Under the pieces are notes generated by a model. That model was not told the DNA's origin. It saw only the letters and a program-made list of their open reading frames with translations, and made no database searches. A stretch of 64,000 nt of DNA from an uncultured Prevotellaceae bacterium. GTDB lineage: Bacteria; Bacteroidota; Bacteroidia; Bacteroidales; Bacteroidaceae. Both the position numbers and the translations under genes were made by a program. Position 1 is the first letter of the stretch. Every line of letters starts with the position of its first letter. The stretch is from positions 1-64,000 of the forward strand of contig CACXTX010000002.1 of NCBI GenBank assembly GCA_902770635.1. The letters are read 5' to 3'. Shown here piece after piece: positions 42,110 through 49,561 of the stretch.

Positions 42110-42130
42110 ACAAAGGAGAATTAGCGACAA

Positions 42131-42472
42131 CTAATTCTCCTTAAATGCTACGACGCCCAGGGTGGCGGGGTCGAGGTAGAAAGTGGCGCTGAGGGTGTCG
42201 TCGTCCAGAAGGTACTGGGTACGGACGTGAAGCAGCGTCTTGCCAGAGGGTTTCTGGTACTGGATGTCCTGCCCTGCCCTACTGCGCAATACCTGGATGA
42301 GCGAGTCGGTGATGGCACGCGTACTGTCCACACTGGAGAAATCGATGTAGCTGGCATCACGGTGCAACTGGGTCTCGACGAAATCCTTGATGGAGGATTT
42401 GGCCTGCTGTTGCTGACCACAAGCAGCCAGCAACAGCACGACACCTATTATATATATACATTTATTGACCAT
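42131..42472 (-). CDS. Small lipoprotein of unknown function
   Basis: A 113-aa protein with a lipoprotein signal: a hydrophobic stretch ending LLLAACGQ, Cys at about residue 18. The mature part is short, has a Gln-rich start, and ends with two strands (LSATFYLDPATLGVVAF). The function is unknown. The frame also opens at 42493, but the extra residues FNVQWS are encoded by a heptamer repeat tract, so the ATG at 42472 is chosen. Even this start is provided by the tract. It follows pepD on the same strand after 27 bp. Confidence 0.65.
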   Translation of the reverse strand: MVNKCIYIIGVVLLLAACGQQQQAKSSIKDFVETQLHRDASYIDFSSVDSTRAITDSLIQVLRSRAGQDIQYQKPSGKTLLHVRTQYLLDDDTLSATFYLDPATLGVVAFKEN

Positions 42473-42502
42473 TGACCATTGAACATTGAACATTGACCAT
42501 TA
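42468..42502 (-). repeat. Heptamer tract between pepD and the lipoprotein gene
   Basis: Plus-strand units ACCATTG, ACCATTG, AACATTG, AACATTG and ACCATTA; the minus strand reads CAATGGT/CAATGTT. It supplies possible start codons of the lipoprotein gene and touches the pepD stop. Confidence 0.9.
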
Positions 42503-43960
42503 GACAGTGGGAATGTTTTTGAGGACATCGAGCAAGTGGTCCCATACCATCTGGACGGTAGGGATGTGCAGGCGCTCGTCGGGAGTGTGGACGAAGCGCA
42601 GTGTGGGACCGAAGCTGACCATGTCGAGGTTAGGATAACGCTCGGAGAAGAGGCCGCACTCCAAACCGGCGTGGATGCCTCGCATAACGGGCTCCTTGCC
42701 GAAGAGACGGACATAGGACTCCTTGACAATCTTCTGCAACTGGCTGTTGGAACGCATCTTCCAGGCGGGATAGCCGTCGCCCGACTCTGCCACAGCACCG
42801 GCTAACAGGAAAGTGGCCCGGATGGTGGCGCACATGTTGTCGAGGTTGGACATGACATTGGAACGCTGCGAAGAGACGATGTTGATCTCGTTGTCTGAAG
42901 TGACGATGCTGGCAATGTTGCTGGAGGTCTCGACCATTCCGTTGAGCTCGGGGTCCTGGCAAATGGCGTAGATGCCATTGTCAACAGCCTGGAGGGCATA
43001 GACAAAGTTGCGTGCCACCTGGTCCTCGATGACGGGTTGGGCATCGGTGCTCTCCATCGTCCACACCATCTGGGTGTCGGTGACGTGGAACTCGTCCTCG
43101 ACATCGGAGGCAAAGATGTTCCAGTCGGCCTTGATGTTCTCCTTGAGGTCGTGGGGAACGGCAATGACAAACATGCCGTCGCGAGGAATGGCGTTATGAA
43201 GCTTGCCGCTGTTGAACTGAGCGAGGCGGATGCCCTCATACTTGGTCATCTCGGCAAAGAGGAAGCGGCCCAGCAACTTGATGGCGTTGGCACGCTGCTT
43301 GTTGATGTCGTCACCAGAGTGGCCACCCACAAGGCCTTTCAACTGGGCACGCATGAAGAAGTAGCCTGCAGGCACCTCCGTGCGCCGGAAGGTAAACTTG
43401 GCGGTGGTGTTGCGTCCTCCGGCACAGGAAACGAAGATTTCGCCCTCGTCCTCGGAGTCGAGGTTGATGAGGAAGTCGCCAGTCATGAAGCCTGCCTTCA
43501 TGCCCTCGGCACCTGTCAGCCCGGTCTCTTCGTCACGGGTGAAGACGCACTCGATGGGGCCGTGCTCGATGTCGTCGGAAGCCAGCAGTGCCAACTCCAT
43601 CGCACAGCCTATACCGTCGTCGGCACCCAGCGTGGTACCCTCGGCGGTCAGCCACTCGCCATCAACATAGGTCTTGATGGGGTCGTTGTCGAAGTCTATC
43701 TCATAGTCCACCAACTTGTCGCACACCATATCCATGTGGCTCTGCAGGATGACCGTCTTGCGGTTTTCCATACCCTGGGTGGCTGGTTTGCGGATAATGA
43801 CATTACCTGTCTCATCGACTTTGGTGTCTAATCCGTGGCTCTCGCCCCATGACTTCAAGTACTCAATCATCTTCTCTTCACGCTTCGAAGGGCGTGGAAT
43901 CTGGTTAATCTTCGCAAACTGTTCGAAGACAACAGCGGGTTTTAACTCACTTTTATTCAT
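42500..43960 (-). CDS. pepD: Aminoacyl-histidine dipeptidase
   Basis: A 486-aa M20 metallopeptidase that cleaves Xaa-His and other dipeptides in the cytosol. Metal ligands and catalytic residues are visible in VILQSHMDMVCD, TLGADDGIGCAM, DEETGLTGAEG and LINLDSEDEGE. A lid domain lies between about residues 190 and 390 (GGHSGDDINKQRANA). The length is normal. The stop codon touches a heptamer tract. It diverges from the small membrane protein gene at 44038. Confidence 0.94.
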   Translation of the reverse strand: MNKSELKPAVVFEQFAKINQIPRPSKREEKMIEYLKSWGESHGLDTKVDETGNVIIRKPATQGMENRKTVILQSHMDMVCDKLVDYEIDFDNDPIKTYVDGEWLTAEGTTLGADDGIGCAMELALLASDDIEHGPIECVFTRDEETGLTGAEGMKAGFMTGDFLINLDSEDEGEIFVSCAGGRNTTAKFTFRRTEVPAGYFFMRAQLKGLVGGHSGDDINKQRANAIKLLGRFLFAEMTKYEGIRLAQFNSGKLHNAIPRDGMFVIAVPHDLKENIKADWNIFASDVEDEFHVTDTQMVWTMESTDAQPVIEDQVARNFVYALQAVDNGIYAICQDPELNGMVETSSNIASIVTSDNEINIVSSQRSNVMSNLDNMCATIRATFLLAGAVAESGDGYPAWKMRSNSQLQKIVKESYVRLFGKEPVMRGIHAGLECGLFSERYPNLDMVSFGPTLRFVHTPDERLHIPTVQMVWDHLLDVLKNIPTV

Positions 43961-43986
43961 TATTAATGTATTTTTTAATGTATAAT

Positions 43987-44017
43987 TTTACAATTTAATC
44001 TTTTATTTGTAACTTTG
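43987..44017 (+). promoter_or_regulatory. Promoter for the small membrane protein and Skp-like genes
   Basis: TTTA (43987-43990, a one-base variant of TTTG), 19-nt spacer and TAACTTTG (44010-44017), 20 nt before the ATG at 44038. Confidence 0.55.
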
Positions 44018-44037
44018 CAGCGCAAAATTAATCATTT

Positions 44038-44250
44038 ATGATGGAAATATTGCTATTAAGCACGTTAATAATTGCTATCGGCATGGCTTTTTTCTGCATA
44101 AAGCTGATTTTCCGCAAAAACGGAAGCTTCAGTTCGCAGCATATTCACGACAGTCAGGCCATGAGGGAAAGGGGCATCCACTGCGTGATGGACCAGGACC
44201 GTGAGATGCGACGCAAAAGCAGGTTTGCCGTCAATGAGAAATCGAAATAA
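44038..44250 (+). CDS. Small single-helix membrane protein
   Basis: A 70-aa protein whose first about 25 residues form one membrane helix (EILLLSTLIIAIGMAFFCIK). A basic and polar cytosolic tail with Met, Arg and Lys follows. I do not recognise a named family. It may start at the second ATG (44041). It lies 41 bp before the Skp-like gene, likely on one transcript, and has its own promoter. Confidence 0.6.
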   Translation: MMEILLLSTLIIAIGMAFFCIKLIFRKNGSFSSQHIHDSQAMRERGIHCVMDQDREMRRKSRFAVNEKSK

Positions 44251-44291
44251 GGGAATTAACAAAAAATAACAAAAATAATAAAACAAGAAAA

Positions 44292-44906
44292 ATGAAAAAG
44301 TACATGTTTTTGGCCGCTGCTGCCATCGTAGCACTGGCTTCGTGCAACAACGCAAGTCCCAAGATGGACGAACAGCCCGCCACTGCTAACGACAACGCCA
44401 CAGGCGGAGTAAGAATCGCTTATGTGGAGGTTGACTCACTGATGACACAGTATGAGTTCTGCAAGGAGTTCACACTGATTCTGCAAAAGAAGAGCAATAA
44501 CGCCCGCAACACGCTGAACCAGAAGGGACAGGCACTGCAGAGCGCTATGGCTAACTTCCAGCAGAAGCTGAACAACAACGGATTCACCAGCCGCGAACAG
44601 GCTGAGAGCCAGCAGGCAGCCATCCAGCGCCAGCAACAGAGCCTGCAGGAGTTGCAGGCCCGTTTGGAGAACGAGCTGGGCAACGAGACTGCCAAATACA
44701 ATGAAGGTCTGCGCGACTCGTTGCAGCACTTCCTGGAAGCCTACAACAAGGACAAGAAGTACGACCTGATTCTGACCAAGCAGGGCGACAACATCCTGTT
44801 GGCCAACAAGCGCTATGACATCACCAACGACGTCATCAACGGTCTGAACAAGCACTACAAGTCAACCCTGAAGGTTGAAGCCGAGAAGAAAGAAGAGAAG
44901 AAATAA
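44292..44906 (+). CDS. OmpH/Skp-family periplasmic chaperone, lipoprotein form
   Basis: A 204-aa protein with a lipoprotein signal (LASC, Cys at about residue 18), a Skp-type start (VRIAYVEVDSLM, about 40-51) and a long Gln-rich coiled coil (about 60-140). A final strand (YDLILTKQGDNILLANKRYDIT) and a Lys/Glu tail follow. Skp proteins hold unfolded outer-membrane proteins for the Bam machinery. A lipid anchor differs from the soluble E. coli Skp. The tail ends in a KKEEKK run. Confidence 0.85.
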   Translation: MKKYMFLAAAAIVALASCNNASPKMDEQPATANDNATGGVRIAYVEVDSLMTQYEFCKEFTLILQKKSNNARNTLNQKGQALQSAMANFQQKLNNNGFTSREQAESQQAAIQRQQQSLQELQARLENELGNETAKYNEGLRDSLQHFLEAYNKDKKYDLILTKQGDNILLANKRYDITNDVINGLNKHYKSTLKVEAEKKEEKK

Positions 44907-44926
44907 GAGGGTAAGATGTCTGAAGG

Positions 44927-46267
44927 ATGGATGTCCAGAAGATTCTGAATAAGCTACGCATCGAACAACTCAATGAGATGCAGCAACACGCCGCCGAAGC
45001 TATCTTAGGCTCCGACGGTGATGTTGTTTTACTCTCCCCCACGGGGTCGGGCAAGACACTGGCCTACCTGCTACCCCTGATTCAGCTCATCAATGGTCAA
45101 TGGTCAATGGACAATGGTCAATGGCCTATAGCACTGGTGATTACACCAGGACGCGAACTGGCTCTACAGTCTGACAATGTGCTGAAAAGTATGGGTTCGG
45201 GGCTCCGCTCAGTCAGCTGCTACGGCGGTCGTGCCGCTATGGACGAGCACAAAGTGCTGAAAGAGGTGAAGCCACAGATAGTATTCGGCACCCCGGGGCG
45301 ACTGAACGACCACCTGGACAAGGAAAACATCGCACGCTACGGCATCCGCTATCTCGTCATTGACGAGTTTGACAAATGTCTGGAAATGGGATTCCAGGCA
45401 GAGATGCAGAAACTCATCAAGAGTCTGCCGGGACTGCAACGCCGCATCCTGCTCTCTGCCACCAACGCCGAAGAGATACCGGGGTTCGTCAACATGTCGA
45501 AGAAGGGCACGCTGATAGACTTCCTGCCTGAAGAGGAACAAACCTCAGAGCGCGTCACCCTGTATGAGGTGCGCAGCGAGGAGAAGGACAAGCTGGGAAC
45601 CTTGAAACAACTGTTGCTAAGCTTTGGCGACGAGAGCAGCATTGTCTTCCTGAACTATCGCAATGCAGTAGAACGTGTCAGCGACTACCTGAAAGAGGAA
45701 GGATTCACCATCAGCAGTTTCCACGGAGGAATGGACCAGCGACAGCGCGAAGACCAGCTGTACCGGTTCAGCAACGGCTCAGCCAATGTGCTGGTGGCTA
45801 CCGACCTGGCTTCGCGAGGGCTTGACATTCCCAACATCCAGAACATCATCCACTACCACCTGCCCGAGAGCGAAGACGGCTACATTCACCGCGTGGGACG
45901 TACTGCCCGCTGGGACGCTACCGGCAAGACTTTCTTTATCCTGAACAGCGAGGAGCACATTCCCGAGTATGTCGAGGGCGATGTTGTCCCGTACGCAGCG
46001 ACCATGCCTCAGCCTACAGAACCAGCCCAGCCCAAGATGGCCACTCTCTACATCGGCAAGGGCAAGAAAGACAAGATATCGAAGGGCGACATCGTAGGAT
46101 TCCTTTGCAAAAGTGGAGGGCTGAAAGCCGACGAGATTGGACGCATCGACGTGAAAGACCGCTATGCCTATGTAGCCATCAAGCGGGAAAAACTGAAACA
46201 GGTGCTGCGGCAGACGCAGGGAGAGAAAATAAAGGGCATCAAGACGGTCGTTGAACCCGTGCGATGA
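44927..46267 (+). CDS. DbpA-like DEAD-box RNA helicase
   Basis: A 446-aa helicase with Q motif LNEMQQHA, Walker A SPTGSGKTLAY (about 37), motif II variant IDEFDKCLEMGF (DEFD in place of DEAD, about 145), SAT, LASRGLDIPN and HRVGRTARWD. Residues about 365-446 look like a DbpA-type RNA-binding domain (LYIGKGKKDKISKGDIVGF), which targets 23S rRNA in relatives. A 35-bp heptamer tract (45091-45125) inserts NGQWSMDNGQW between motif I and VITPGRELAL, lengthening a loop. It follows the Skp-like gene after 20 bp. Confidence 0.9.
   Translation: MDVQKILNKLRIEQLNEMQQHAAEAILGSDGDVVLLSPTGSGKTLAYLLPLIQLINGQWSMDNGQWPIALVITPGRELALQSDNVLKSMGSGLRSVSCYGGRAAMDEHKVLKEVKPQIVFGTPGRLNDHLDKENIARYGIRYLVIDEFDKCLEMGFQAEMQKLIKSLPGLQRRILLSATNAEEIPGFVNMSKKGTLIDFLPEEEQTSERVTLYEVRSEEKDKLGTLKQLLLSFGDESSIVFLNYRNAVERVSDYLKEEGFTISSFHGGMDQRQREDQLYRFSNGSANVLVATDLASRGLDIPNIQNIIHYHLPESEDGYIHRVGRTARWDATGKTFFILNSEEHIPEYVEGDVVPYAATMPQPTEPAQPKMATLYIGKGKKDKISKGDIVGFLCKSGGLKADEIGRIDVKDRYAYVAIKREKLKQVLRQTQGEKIKGIKTVVEPVR
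45091..45125 (+). repeat. In-frame heptamer tract inside the DbpA-like helicase
   Basis: Units CAATGGT, CAATGGT, CAATGGA, CAATGGT and CAATGGC, the same unit as in the intergenic tracts at 42468-42502 and 47881-47998. Confidence 0.92.
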
Positions 46268-46333
46268 TTTTGCAAGGCTGACTTGACAAAAAGAAAGAAA
46301 AACAAGCAAAATGCTTAATTATTGCACAAATAA

Positions 46334-46365
46334 TTTGCCTAATTCAAATAAAAAGTGTAATTTCG
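46334..46365 (+). promoter_or_regulatory. Promoter of serC
   Basis: TTTG (46334-46337), 20-nt spacer and TAATTTCG (46358-46365, one mismatch). The leader is about 50 nt. Confidence 0.6.
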
Positions 46366-46418
46366 CACCGTAAATTTCGAAAATAACGTATCACAAATAA
46401 AATTAAATCACAATCAAA

Positions 46419-47486
46419 ATGAAGAAGTACAACTTTAACGCCGGTCCTTCAATGCTTCCCCGCGAGGTCATTGAGAAGACCGCTCAACAGTGTTTAGACT
46501 TCAATGGTTCTGGTCTCTCTCTGATGGAGATCAGCCATCGTGCCAAGGATTTCCAGCCCGTTGTCGACGAGGCTGTAGCTCTCGTCAAGGAGTTACTGTC
46601 CATTCCTGAGGGTTACTCTGTCATCTTCCTCGGTGGTGGTGCCTCTCTGGAGTTCTGCATGATTCCCTACAACTTCCTGATTAAGAAGGCTGCCTACCTG
46701 AACACGGGCGTTTGGGCTAAGAAGGCCATGAAGGAAGCCAAGTTGTTTGGCGAGGTAGTAGAGGTAGCTTCTTCTGCTGATGCCAACTATACCTTCATCC
46801 CCAAGGGATGGACTGTTCCCGCTGATGTTGACTATCTGCACATCACAACCAACAACACCATCTATGGTACTGAGATTCGCAAAGATCTTGACGTAAACGT
46901 ACCCCTGATTGCCGATATGTCTTCAGACATCTTCAGCCGTCCTATTGACGTCAAGAAGTACGACGCCATCTACGCCGGTGCCCAGAAGAATCTAGCAATG
47001 GCTGGTGTGACCATCGTCATCGTAAAGGACGAGAAGCTGGGCAAGGCTCCCCGTGAGATTCCTACTATGCTTGACTACCGTACACACGTTGACAAGGGTT
47101 CTATGTTCAATACACCTCCTGTTGTTCCCATCTATTCAGCTCTTGAGACTCTCCGTTGGATCAAGAAGAATGGTGGCGTAGAGGCTATGGACAAGCTGGC
47201 TCAGCAGCGTGCAGATATTGTATATGGTGAGATTGACCGCAACAAGATGTTCCGTGGTACCGCCGTTGTCGAGGACCGTTCAGTAATGAACATCTGCTTC
47301 GTGATGGCTGATGAGTATAAGGAACTGGAGAAAGACTTCCTCGACTTCGCCGTATCTAAGGGTATGGTGGGCGTAAAGGGTCACCGCTCAGTTGGTGGTT
47401 TCCGTGCTAGCTGCTACAATGCCCAGACCATCGAAGGCTGTCAGGCACTCGTAGCTTGCATGAAGGAGTTCGAGGCCAATCACTAA
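46419..47486 (+). CDS. serC: Phosphoserine aminotransferase
   Basis: A 355-aa class V PLP enzyme converting 3-phosphohydroxypyruvate to phosphoserine. Signatures are [13 protein letters not shown] at the start, [15 protein letters not shown] [33 protein letters not shown], the PLP Lys in [12 protein letters not shown], and the C-terminal [17 protein letters not shown]. The stop codon is the first base group of the left heptamer array of the inserted element at 47486. serA, the enzyme acting just before it in the pathway, lies beyond the insertion. Confidence 0.95.
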   Translation: MKKYNFNAGPSMLPREVIEKTAQQCLDFNGSGLSLMEISHRAKDFQPVVDEAVALVKELLSIPEGYSVIFLGGGASLEFCMIPYNFLIKKAAYLNTGVWAKKAMKEAKLFGEVVEVASSADANYTFIPKGWTVPADVDYLHITTNNTIYGTEIRKDLDVNVPLIADMSSDIFSRPIDVKKYDAIYAGAQKNLAMAGVTIVIVKDEKLGKAPREIPTMLDYRTHVDKGSMFNTPPVVPIYSALETLRWIKKNGGVEAMDKLAQQRADIVYGEIDRNKMFRGTAVVEDRSVMNICFVMADEYKELEKDFLDFAVSKGMVGVKGHRSVGGFRASCYNAQTIEGCQALVACMKEFEANH

Positions 47487-47519
47487 ACATTGACCATTGA
47501 CCATTGAACATTGACCATT
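47486..47519 (-). repeat. Left heptamer array of the insertion
   Basis: Units AACATTG, ACCATTG, ACCATTG, AACATTG and a partial ACCATT run from the last base of the serC stop to the base before the ATG at 47520. Confidence 0.9.
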
Positions 47520-47882
47520 ATGAAGGCTGACAATCAAGTGTTGAATGACAGTAAAGATTTTGCTCTTAGAATAATAAGGTTATACAATTATCTGAAAGAA
47601 GAAAAGCAAGTATCTGTCCTGTCAAAGCAAATACTGAGAAGCGGCACAAGTATTGGAGCCAATGTTCGTGAGAGTGTCAATGCTCAAAGTCGAATGGATT
47701 TTATTAACAAATTAAATATTGCTTTAAAGGAGGCAAATGAAACTGAATATTGGCTGGAGTTGCTCCACGAATCGGATTATCTGGATAAAAAGCAATTTGA
47801 ATCTATATATAATGATTGTGGGAAAATAGCAGCGACCCTGACCAAAATCATCAAAACAACCAAATCGAGCACTGAAAAATAA
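47520..47882 (+). CDS. Four-helix-bundle protein (S23/IVS family)
   Basis: A 120-aa protein of the family first seen in 23S rRNA intervening sequences of Leptospira. The hallmarks are SKQILRSGTSIGANVRESV (residues about 37-55), AQSRMDFINKLNIALKEANE (about 58-77) and ETEYWLELL. Members form pentameric or similar bundles and include the Avd accessory protein of diversity-generating retroelements; their general role is unclear. The codon use is AT-rich compared with serC and serA, which suggests transfer. An alternative TTG start at 47511 lies in the repeat array and is rejected. It is bracketed exactly by inverted heptamer arrays. Confidence 0.92.
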   Translation: MKADNQVLNDSKDFALRIIRLYNYLKEEKQVSVLSKQILRSGTSIGANVRESVNAQSRMDFINKLNIALKEANETEYWLELLHESDYLDKKQFESIYNDCGKIAATLTKIIKTTKSSTEK

Positions 47883-47998
47883 TGGTCAACGTTCAATGGT
47901 CAATGTTCAATGGTCAATGTTCAATGGTCAATGTTCAATGGTTAACGGTCAATGGTCAATGGTTAACGGTCAATGGTCAATGTTCAATGTTCAATAAA
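47881..47998 (+). repeat. Right heptamer array of the insertion
   Basis: About 16 units of CAATGGT and CAATGTT, with variants CAACGTT and TAACGGT, run from the four-helix gene's stop to 6 nt before the serA ATG. Confidence 0.93.
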
Positions 47999-48003
47999 TA
48001 AAA

Positions 48004-48921
48004 ATGAAAGTATTAGTTGCAACAGAAAAGCCCTTTGCAGCAACCGCTGTGAATGGCATTAAAGCAGAGATAGAGGCAGCTGGCAATGAGCTGGTGCTGC
48101 TTGAGAAATATACAGAGAAGGCTCAGCTGCTGGATGCTGTGAAGGATGCCGACGCATTGATTATCCGTTCGGATAAGGTGGACGCCGAGGTGCTGGATGC
48201 TGCCAAGCAGTTGAAGATTGTGGTTCGCGCTGGTGCCGGTTACGACAATATCGACCTGGCTGCTGCTACCGCTCACAACGTGGTTGCTGAGAACACACCC
48301 GGTCAGAACTCAAACGCCGTTGCCGAGTTGGTATTCGGTCTGTTGGTGATGGCTGTTCGCGGATTCTACAATGGCAAGAGCGGCTCAGAGCTGATGGGCA
48401 AGAAGCTGGGTATCCTGGCTTTCGGTAACGTAGGCCGCAACGTTGCCCGCATCGCCAAGGGCTTTGGTATGGACGTCTATGCCTACGACGCCTTCTGCCC
48501 TGCAGAGGTGATTGAGAAGGCTGGCGTTCACGCTGTAGCCAATCAGGATGCTCTGTTCGAGACCTGCGACGTTGTATCGCTGCATATCCCCGCTACTCCT
48601 GAGACCAAGCAGAGTATTAACTACGCACTGGTTGGCAAGATGAAGAAAGGTGGCGTGCTGGTGAACACTGCCCGTAAGGAGGTGATTGACGAGGCCGGCC
48701 TCATCAAACTGATGGCTGAGCGTGAGGACTTGAAGTTCGTAACGGACATCATGCCCGACGCCAACGACGAGTTCGCCAAGTTCGAGGGTCGCTACTTCTC
48801 TACTCCTAAGAAGATGGGTGCTCAGACAGCCGAGGCCAACATCAATGCTGGTATCGCCGCTGCCAAGCAGATTAACGCCTTCTTCAAGGATGGTGACACC
48901 AAATTCCAGGTGAATAAGTAA
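48004..48921 (+). CDS. serA: D-3-phosphoglycerate dehydrogenase, lysine type
   Basis: A 305-aa NAD-dependent dehydrogenase starting serine synthesis. NAD-binding is seen in LGILAFGNVGRNVARIAKG (about residues 137-155). RAGAGYDNID holds substrate and coenzyme residues. The place usually taken by the catalytic His (TPHxGA) reads TPKKMGAQT (about 268), so a Lys replaces it, as described for the short type III enzymes lacking an ACT domain. The C-terminus indeed has no ACT regulatory domain, so feedback control by serine is unlikely. Its leader consists almost entirely of heptamer repeats, with only TAAAA before the ATG. Confidence 0.92.
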   Translation: MKVLVATEKPFAATAVNGIKAEIEAAGNELVLLEKYTEKAQLLDAVKDADALIIRSDKVDAEVLDAAKQLKIVVRAGAGYDNIDLAAATAHNVVAENTPGQNSNAVAELVFGLLVMAVRGFYNGKSGSELMGKKLGILAFGNVGRNVARIAKGFGMDVYAYDAFCPAEVIEKAGVHAVANQDALFETCDVVSLHIPATPETKQSINYALVGKMKKGGVLVNTARKEVIDEAGLIKLMAEREDLKFVTDIMPDANDEFAKFEGRYFSTPKKMGAQTAEANINAGIAAAKQINAFFKDGDTKFQVNK

Positions 48922-48922
48922 T

Positions 48923-49561
48923 TCACAGCAACTCTTCAGGACAACTGATCAGGGTGGTCGCTCCGTGACTGAGCAGAAAGTCCCGGTCGCGGAAGCCCCA
49001 AAGAACACTGATACAGGGAAGTCCACTATTATATGCTGTCTCGATGTCGACATCACTGTCGCCAACGTAGACAGCATTTTTTGTGGTTACTCCCAATTGG
49101 CGCAAAGCCTCGCGAACGGTATCGGGGGCGGGTTTCTTGCGGATGCCTTCTGCTTCGTGCTCACCAATAGCCACCTCTATCTGGGGAAAGAAATGGGCAA
49201 TAAGTTCTTGGGTGGCAGCCATCATCTTATTGCTGACCACAGCAATACGACAGCCCCGACGCTTCAGTTCGTCAAGCATCTCAGGAATGCCGTCATAGGG
49301 ACGCGTTGTATCGAGTGAATGTTGCATATAATACTGACGAAACGTTGCAAATGCAGACTCGAACAGGGGATTCTGCGCACCATCAGGGACAGCCCGTTCC
49401 ATTAACTTGCGAACACCGTTGCCCACAAAGCGACGAATATCGTCTATTGAATGTTCAGGCATTGCATGTTGGCGAAGGGCATAGTTGACAGAGGCTGCCA
49501 AATCCTGTAAGGTATCGAGCAACGTGCCGTCGAGGTCGAAAATATAGGTATCGTATTTCAT
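48923..49561 (-). CDS. HAD-superfamily phosphatase, phosphoglycolate phosphatase-like
   Basis: A 212-aa enzyme with motif I FDLDGTLLDT (about 8-17), a cap domain, motif II VVSNK, motif III Lys in KKPAPDTV and motif IV YVGDSDVDIETA. It resembles Gph. The substrate could be phosphoglycolate or another small phosphate. Although it lies next to serA, it is on the opposite strand and is not obviously SerB. It overlaps malQ by ATGA and is probably translated from the malQ transcript. Confidence 0.87.
   Translation of the reverse strand: MKYDTYIFDLDGTLLDTLQDLAASVNYALRQHAMPEHSIDDIRRFVGNGVRKLMERAVPDGAQNPLFESAFATFRQYYMQHSLDTTRPYDGIPEMLDELKRRGCRIAVVSNKMMAATQELIAHFFPQIEVAIGEHEAEGIRKKPAPDTVREALRQLGVTTKNAVYVGDSDVDIETAYNSGLPCISVLWGFRDRDFLLSHGATTLISCPEELL

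Larger units (their letters stand above)
41523..42130. other. Long spacer with terminator and 190-bp inverted-repeat element
   Basis: After the terminator at 41541-41577 the spacer is AT-rich and holds no convincing gene. A 25-bp perfect inverted repeat (41920-41944 and 42085-42109) encloses about 140 bp with a long TA-rich stretch (41988-42040). A short ORF at 41812-42087 overlaps it but has no coding character. Confidence 0.6.
47486..47998. mobile_element. Candidate hairpin-borne insertion with a four-helix-bundle gene
   Basis: A left array of heptamers (47486-47519, units AACATTG/ACCATTG) and a right array (47881-47998, units CAATGGT/CAATGTT) are inverted relative to each other and match over about 31 of 34 bases. 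They enclose one ORF whose ATG directly follows the left arm and whose TAA overlaps the right arm. The interior is visibly AT-richer than serC and serA. Architecture recalls the 23S rRNA intervening sequences that encode the same protein family. Confidence 0.5.

Noticed and set aside
47881..47998. Heptamer array as a CRISPR or as an origin iteron cluster
   Set aside because: Units abut without spacers and the same units occur inside coding genes elsewhere. No replication gene is near.
48923..49561. HAD phosphatase as SerB (phosphoserine phosphatase)
   Set aside because: Tempting next to serC and serA, but it is on the opposite strand, coupled to malQ, and its motifs resemble Gph-type enzymes.
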